A stretch of DNA of 64,000 bases from Kineosporia sp. R_H_3 (lineage in GTDB: Bacteria; Actinomycetota; Actinomycetes; Actinomycetales; Kineosporiaceae), in assembly GCF_002198675.1 (NCBI RefSeq), contig NZ_MWLL01000249.1:1-64000 (forward strand), written 5' to 3'. The notes beneath the pieces were generated by a model. The model saw only the letters and a list, made by a program, of their open reading frames with translations, did not search any database and was not told where the DNA came from. Shown here piece after piece: positions 61,697 through 64,000 of the stretch. How positions within the stretch are numbered: the first letter of the stretch is position 1; each line of letters opens with the position of its first letter. The translations under genes were made by a program, and so were the position numbers.

Positions 61697-62628
61697 ACCT
61701 CTTCCACAGCGACCGCACCGGCTCCGGGCCGGACCCGGCCCGCGAGGCCCTGCGCTTCTTCGGCGAGGCCTGCCGGCGCGCCGCCGAGGGCGACCTCGAG
61801 CAGCGCATGCCCCTGCTCGAGGGCGCCGCCGCGACCGACCCGGACGTCACCACGGCCCGGGCGTCGGTCAACGCGCTCCTCGACGTCGTCGACGCCTACA
61901 TCCGGGAGTCGTCGGCGGCGATCGCCGCGAGCAGCGGCGGCCGGTACGACCGGCGGCTGCTCACCGGCGGGCTGCACGGCGCCTTCCGCACCGGGGCCGA
62001 GACCATCGACAACGGCCGGGTCTCGATGCGCGGCGCGCACGAGGAGATCGAGCGCGCCGCCGACGCCCGCCGGGCGCTCGCCGAGCGGCTCGAGACGACG
62101 GTCCTCGCCGTGAGCGAGCAGGTCGCGGCCGCGGCGACGCAGATGGGCGCGACCGCCGAGGGCGTCGTCACGTACGCCCGGGACGCCGTCGACGACTCCT
62201 CGCGCGCCACCGGCACGGTCGAGGAGCTCCGGACGAGCTCGGACGACATCCGCCGCGCGGTCGACCTCATCAGCCAGATCGCCTCCCAGACCCGGCTCCT
62301 CGCGCTCAACGCGACGATCGAGGCGGCCCGCGCGGGCGAGGCGGGCCAGGGCTTCCGGGTCGTGGCCGCCGAGGTGAAGAGCCTCGCGGACGCCGCGGCC
62401 TCGTCGTCCGACACGATCCTGTCCCGGGTGGACGCCGTGAGCGCCGCCGCGGGGGATGCGATCACGGCGCTCGAGGCCGTCACGCAGCGGATCCGCGAGA
62501 TGGACACGATGGTCAACGACATCGCGAGCGCGGTCGAGGGCGGCCAGACCGGCGGCGGGCTCGTCCGGCTCGCCGAGATGCTCCGTGCCGAGGTCAGCGA
62601 GTTCGTGGCGACGGTCCGCAACGGCTGA
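61693..62628 (+). CDS. Soluble methyl-accepting chemotaxis-type signalling protein
   Basis: A 311-residue helical protein with no membrane segment. The C-terminal half is a chemoreceptor signalling hairpin whose tip reads [21 protein letters not shown], then [14 protein letters not shown]. The N-terminal ~110 residues contain HAMP-like helices ([15 protein letters not shown]). GTG 61693 sits in the stop of the PAS gene, so the two are co-translated and probably form one receptor for oxygen or redox taxis. ATG 61672 is the alternative start. No che or flagellar gene is in this window. Confidence 0.86.
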   Translation: MNLFHSDRTGSGPDPAREALRFFGEACRRAAEGDLEQRMPLLEGAAATDPDVTTARASVNALLDVVDAYIRESSAAIAASSGGRYDRRLLTGGLHGAFRTGAETIDNGRVSMRGAHEEIERAADARRALAERLETTVLAVSEQVAAAATQMGATAEGVVTYARDAVDDSSRATGTVEELRTSSDDIRRAVDLISQIASQTRLLALNATIEAARAGEAGQGFRVVAAEVKSLADAAASSSDTILSRVDAVSAAAGDAITALEAVTQRIREMDTMVNDIASAVEGGQTGGGLVRLAEMLRAEVSEFVATVRNG

Positions 62629-62669
62629 CCCGCCGTCACGGGCCCGGGCCGCCCGGGTTACCGTGAACC

Positions 62670-63545
62670 GTGCTGCGGACCGCCCTCAAGCCCCGGTGGC
62701 TGGCGCTCCTCGTCGTCGTCCTCGTGGCCGCCGCCGGGATGGCGCGGCTCGGGCAGTGGCAGTGGGACCGCGCGCACGACAACGCCGACGAGAACGTCGT
62801 CGCGCGGACGACGCAGCCCCCGGTGCCGATCGGCGCCGTGATCAAGGCCCGGCAGACCTTCACGGGGGCCGCCGCGGACCGGCCCGTCGTCGCCGTCGGC
62901 ACGTACTCGGCGGCCGACCAGCTCCTCGTCCCGGAGCGCCGGCTCTCCGGCCGGACCGGCCTGTGGGTGCTCACCCCGCTCGTCCTCGAGGACGGCAGCG
63001 CCGTCGGCGTCGTCCGGGGCTGGGTCCCCGACGCGGCCGACCCCGCGGCCGCCGCGGCCGCCGTCCCGACCGGGCCGGTCGCCGTCCGGGGCGTGCTGCG
63101 GCCCGCCGAGCCTCCCCCGGACCGCGCCCCCGGCGAGTCGAGCGGGCTGCCCGCCGGCCAGGTCGAGCGGGTCGACGTCACCGAGCTCATCGGGCTGTGG
63201 CGCTGGCCGCTGCTCACCGGGTACCTCGTCCTCACCGACTACACCGCCGCCGCGACCGCCGACGGCACGACGACCGCGGTGCCCGTCGCCGCCGCCTCGC
63301 CGGCGCGCGTGCCCGCGGTCCCCGAGGGCACCGGCGGCATCGACCTGCGGAACCTGTCGTACGCGGGGCAGTGGTTCCTCTTCGCGGGCTTCGGCATCTT
63401 CATGTGGTGGCGGCTCGTCCGGGACGACCACCTCGGCGTGCTGCCGCCCGCACCGGACGACGACCCGGCCCCTGCCGCCCCTGCCGACGCTGCCGACCCG
63501 CACCCCGCTGACGAGACCACCCCCCACGAAGGAGCCACCCTGTGA
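62670..63545 (+). CDS. SURF1 family cytochrome oxidase assembly protein
   Basis: Two membrane helices bracket an outside domain: one near residues 8-26 followed by LGQWQWDRA (the family's GxWQxxR motif), and one near 230-250 preceded by NLSYAGQWFLFA. SURF1 proteins help assemble cytochrome c oxidase. The C-terminal tail is Pro/Asp/Ala-rich. Length is 291 aa. TACCGT at 62659-62664 ends 5 nt before GTG 62670. The stop overlaps the next gene by 4 nt. Confidence 0.92.
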   Translation: MLRTALKPRWLALLVVVLVAAAGMARLGQWQWDRAHDNADENVVARTTQPPVPIGAVIKARQTFTGAAADRPVVAVGTYSAADQLLVPERRLSGRTGLWVLTPLVLEDGSAVGVVRGWVPDAADPAAAAAAVPTGPVAVRGVLRPAEPPPDRAPGESSGLPAGQVERVDVTELIGLWRWPLLTGYLVLTDYTAAATADGTTTAVPVAAASPARVPAVPEGTGGIDLRNLSYAGQWFLFAGFGIFMWWRLVRDDHLGVLPPAPDDDPAPAAPADAADPHPADETTPHEGATL

Positions 63546-63925
63546 AGGCCGCCCTGACCCGGTACCGCGTCCTCGCCTGGGCGACGGGTGTCTTCCTGCT
63601 GCTCCTCACGCTGCACGTCGTCCTCCAGGCCGTGCAGAAGGAGCCGGGGCAGCCGCTGTTCGAGGCCGAGGGGATCGGCGCGGTCCTGCCCGGGGCGGGC
63701 GCCTGGGTGCCGATCGTCCACGGCTGGCTCTACCTCGTCTACGTCATCGTCTCGGTCGACCTGTGGTTCCGGACCCGGCTGAACTTCCCGCGGATGGTCG
63801 GCGTCGCCCTCGCCGGGACGATCCCGTTCATGTCCTTCGTCGCCGAGCGCTGGGTACGGCACCAGGTCGAGCCGATGCTCGGCCGGGAGCGGACCGCGGC
63901 GGGGACGGCCGCGCAGCCTCAGTAG
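63542..63925 (+). CDS. DUF3817 family membrane protein
   Basis: A 127-residue protein with three membrane helices. It contains HGWLYLVYVIVSVDLWFRTRL and a late FVAERWVRHQVEP, typical of DUF3817, a family of unknown function often found next to SURF1 in actinobacteria. GTG 63542 overlaps the SURF1 stop (GTGA), so the two are translationally coupled. Confidence 0.88.
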   Translation: MKAALTRYRVLAWATGVFLLLLTLHVVLQAVQKEPGQPLFEAEGIGAVLPGAGAWVPIVHGWLYLVYVIVSVDLWFRTRLNFPRMVGVALAGTIPFMSFVAERWVRHQVEPMLGRERTAAGTAAQPQ

Positions 63926-63934
63926 GCTGGGCGG

Positions 63935-64000
63935 GTGACCGACGCACCCGCCGAGAACACGCCCCCCTACGACGTCATCGCGGACGGGCCCGCGGGCTCC
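63935..64000 (+). CDS. Start of an unidentified CDS (cut by window edge)
   Basis: GTG 63935 has TAGGCT (63923-63928) ending 6 nt upstream, as in the leaderless genes of this window. Only 22 codons are visible, encoding a Pro-rich acidic start (TDAPAENTPPYDVIADGPA). GMP synthase (guaA) is near SURF1/DUF3817 in some relatives, but nothing in these residues identifies it. Confidence 0.55.
   Translation, partial: MTDAPAENTPPYDVIADGPAGS

Overview
The window is very GC-rich DNA with GTG as common as ATG at gene starts. It carries WhiB, BldM and CIRCE signals and the actinobacterial gene orders rplM-rpsI-glmM, glmS-acpS-nnrD-alr-tsaE-tsaB-rimI-tsaD and groES-groEL...whiB3...sigma factor-anti-sigma-guaB-guaB3. 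It is chromosomal DNA of an actinobacterium. The secreted xylanase, the giant amylopullulanase and a chemoreceptor suggest a motile plant-polymer degrader of the Cellulomonas type (Micrococcales); that placement is inference. I saw no rRNA, tRNA, CRISPR array, integrase or insertion sequence.

Layout. 1-1709: two minus-strand genes of unknown role. 1932-7562: plus-strand prfC, an ABC-F ATPase, a homocysteine S-methyltransferase-like enzyme and an overlapping serpin-like protein. 7662-13442: minus-strand GH11 xylanase, a small protein and two near-identical soluble transhydrogenases around a DUF2252 gene. 13768-19671: one 1967-residue secreted amylase-pullulanase with a putative LacI-type operator region upstream. 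19967-37206: a core block for ribosomal proteins L13/S9, amino-sugar and CoA synthesis, cell wall (glmM, glmS, alr), NAD(P)HX repair, tRNA t6A modification (tsaE, tsaB, tsaD) and rimI, with two DUF4328 membrane proteins and a CaCA exchanger among them. 37193-42934: an acetyltransferase, nucleoside hydrolase, septum-formation-like protein, polysaccharide deacetylase and THUMP-like methyltransferase.

42971-54155 is the regulatory core. groES-groEL lies under two CIRCE elements. Then come whiB3/whiD, a MerR regulator with a CarH-like cobalamin-binding region, bldM, an ECF sigma factor of the SigD/ShbA type with its RsdA-like anti-sigma, and the IMP dehydrogenase pair guaB/guaB3. Between guaB and guaB3, which are neighbours in related genomes, sits a nuclease-like gene (AbiEi-like N-terminus, DUF559-like C-terminus). 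Two 81-bp copies of one quasi-palindromic element flank it. This is the most interesting object in the window and looks like an inserted, repeat-bounded nuclease module.

54276-64000 is mixed metabolism: glpD, gabD2, an SDR, a zinc alcohol dehydrogenase, a two-gene Aer-like receptor (PAS protein plus soluble signalling protein), SURF1, DUF3817 and the first 22 codons of a further gene.

Many genes share one signal: a -10 hexamer (TAnnnT or CACAAT type) ending 5-8 nt before the start codon, with no ribosome binding site. They are probably transcribed as leaderless mRNAs. prfC is the opposite case: it has a good ribosome binding site but no standard start codon next to it.
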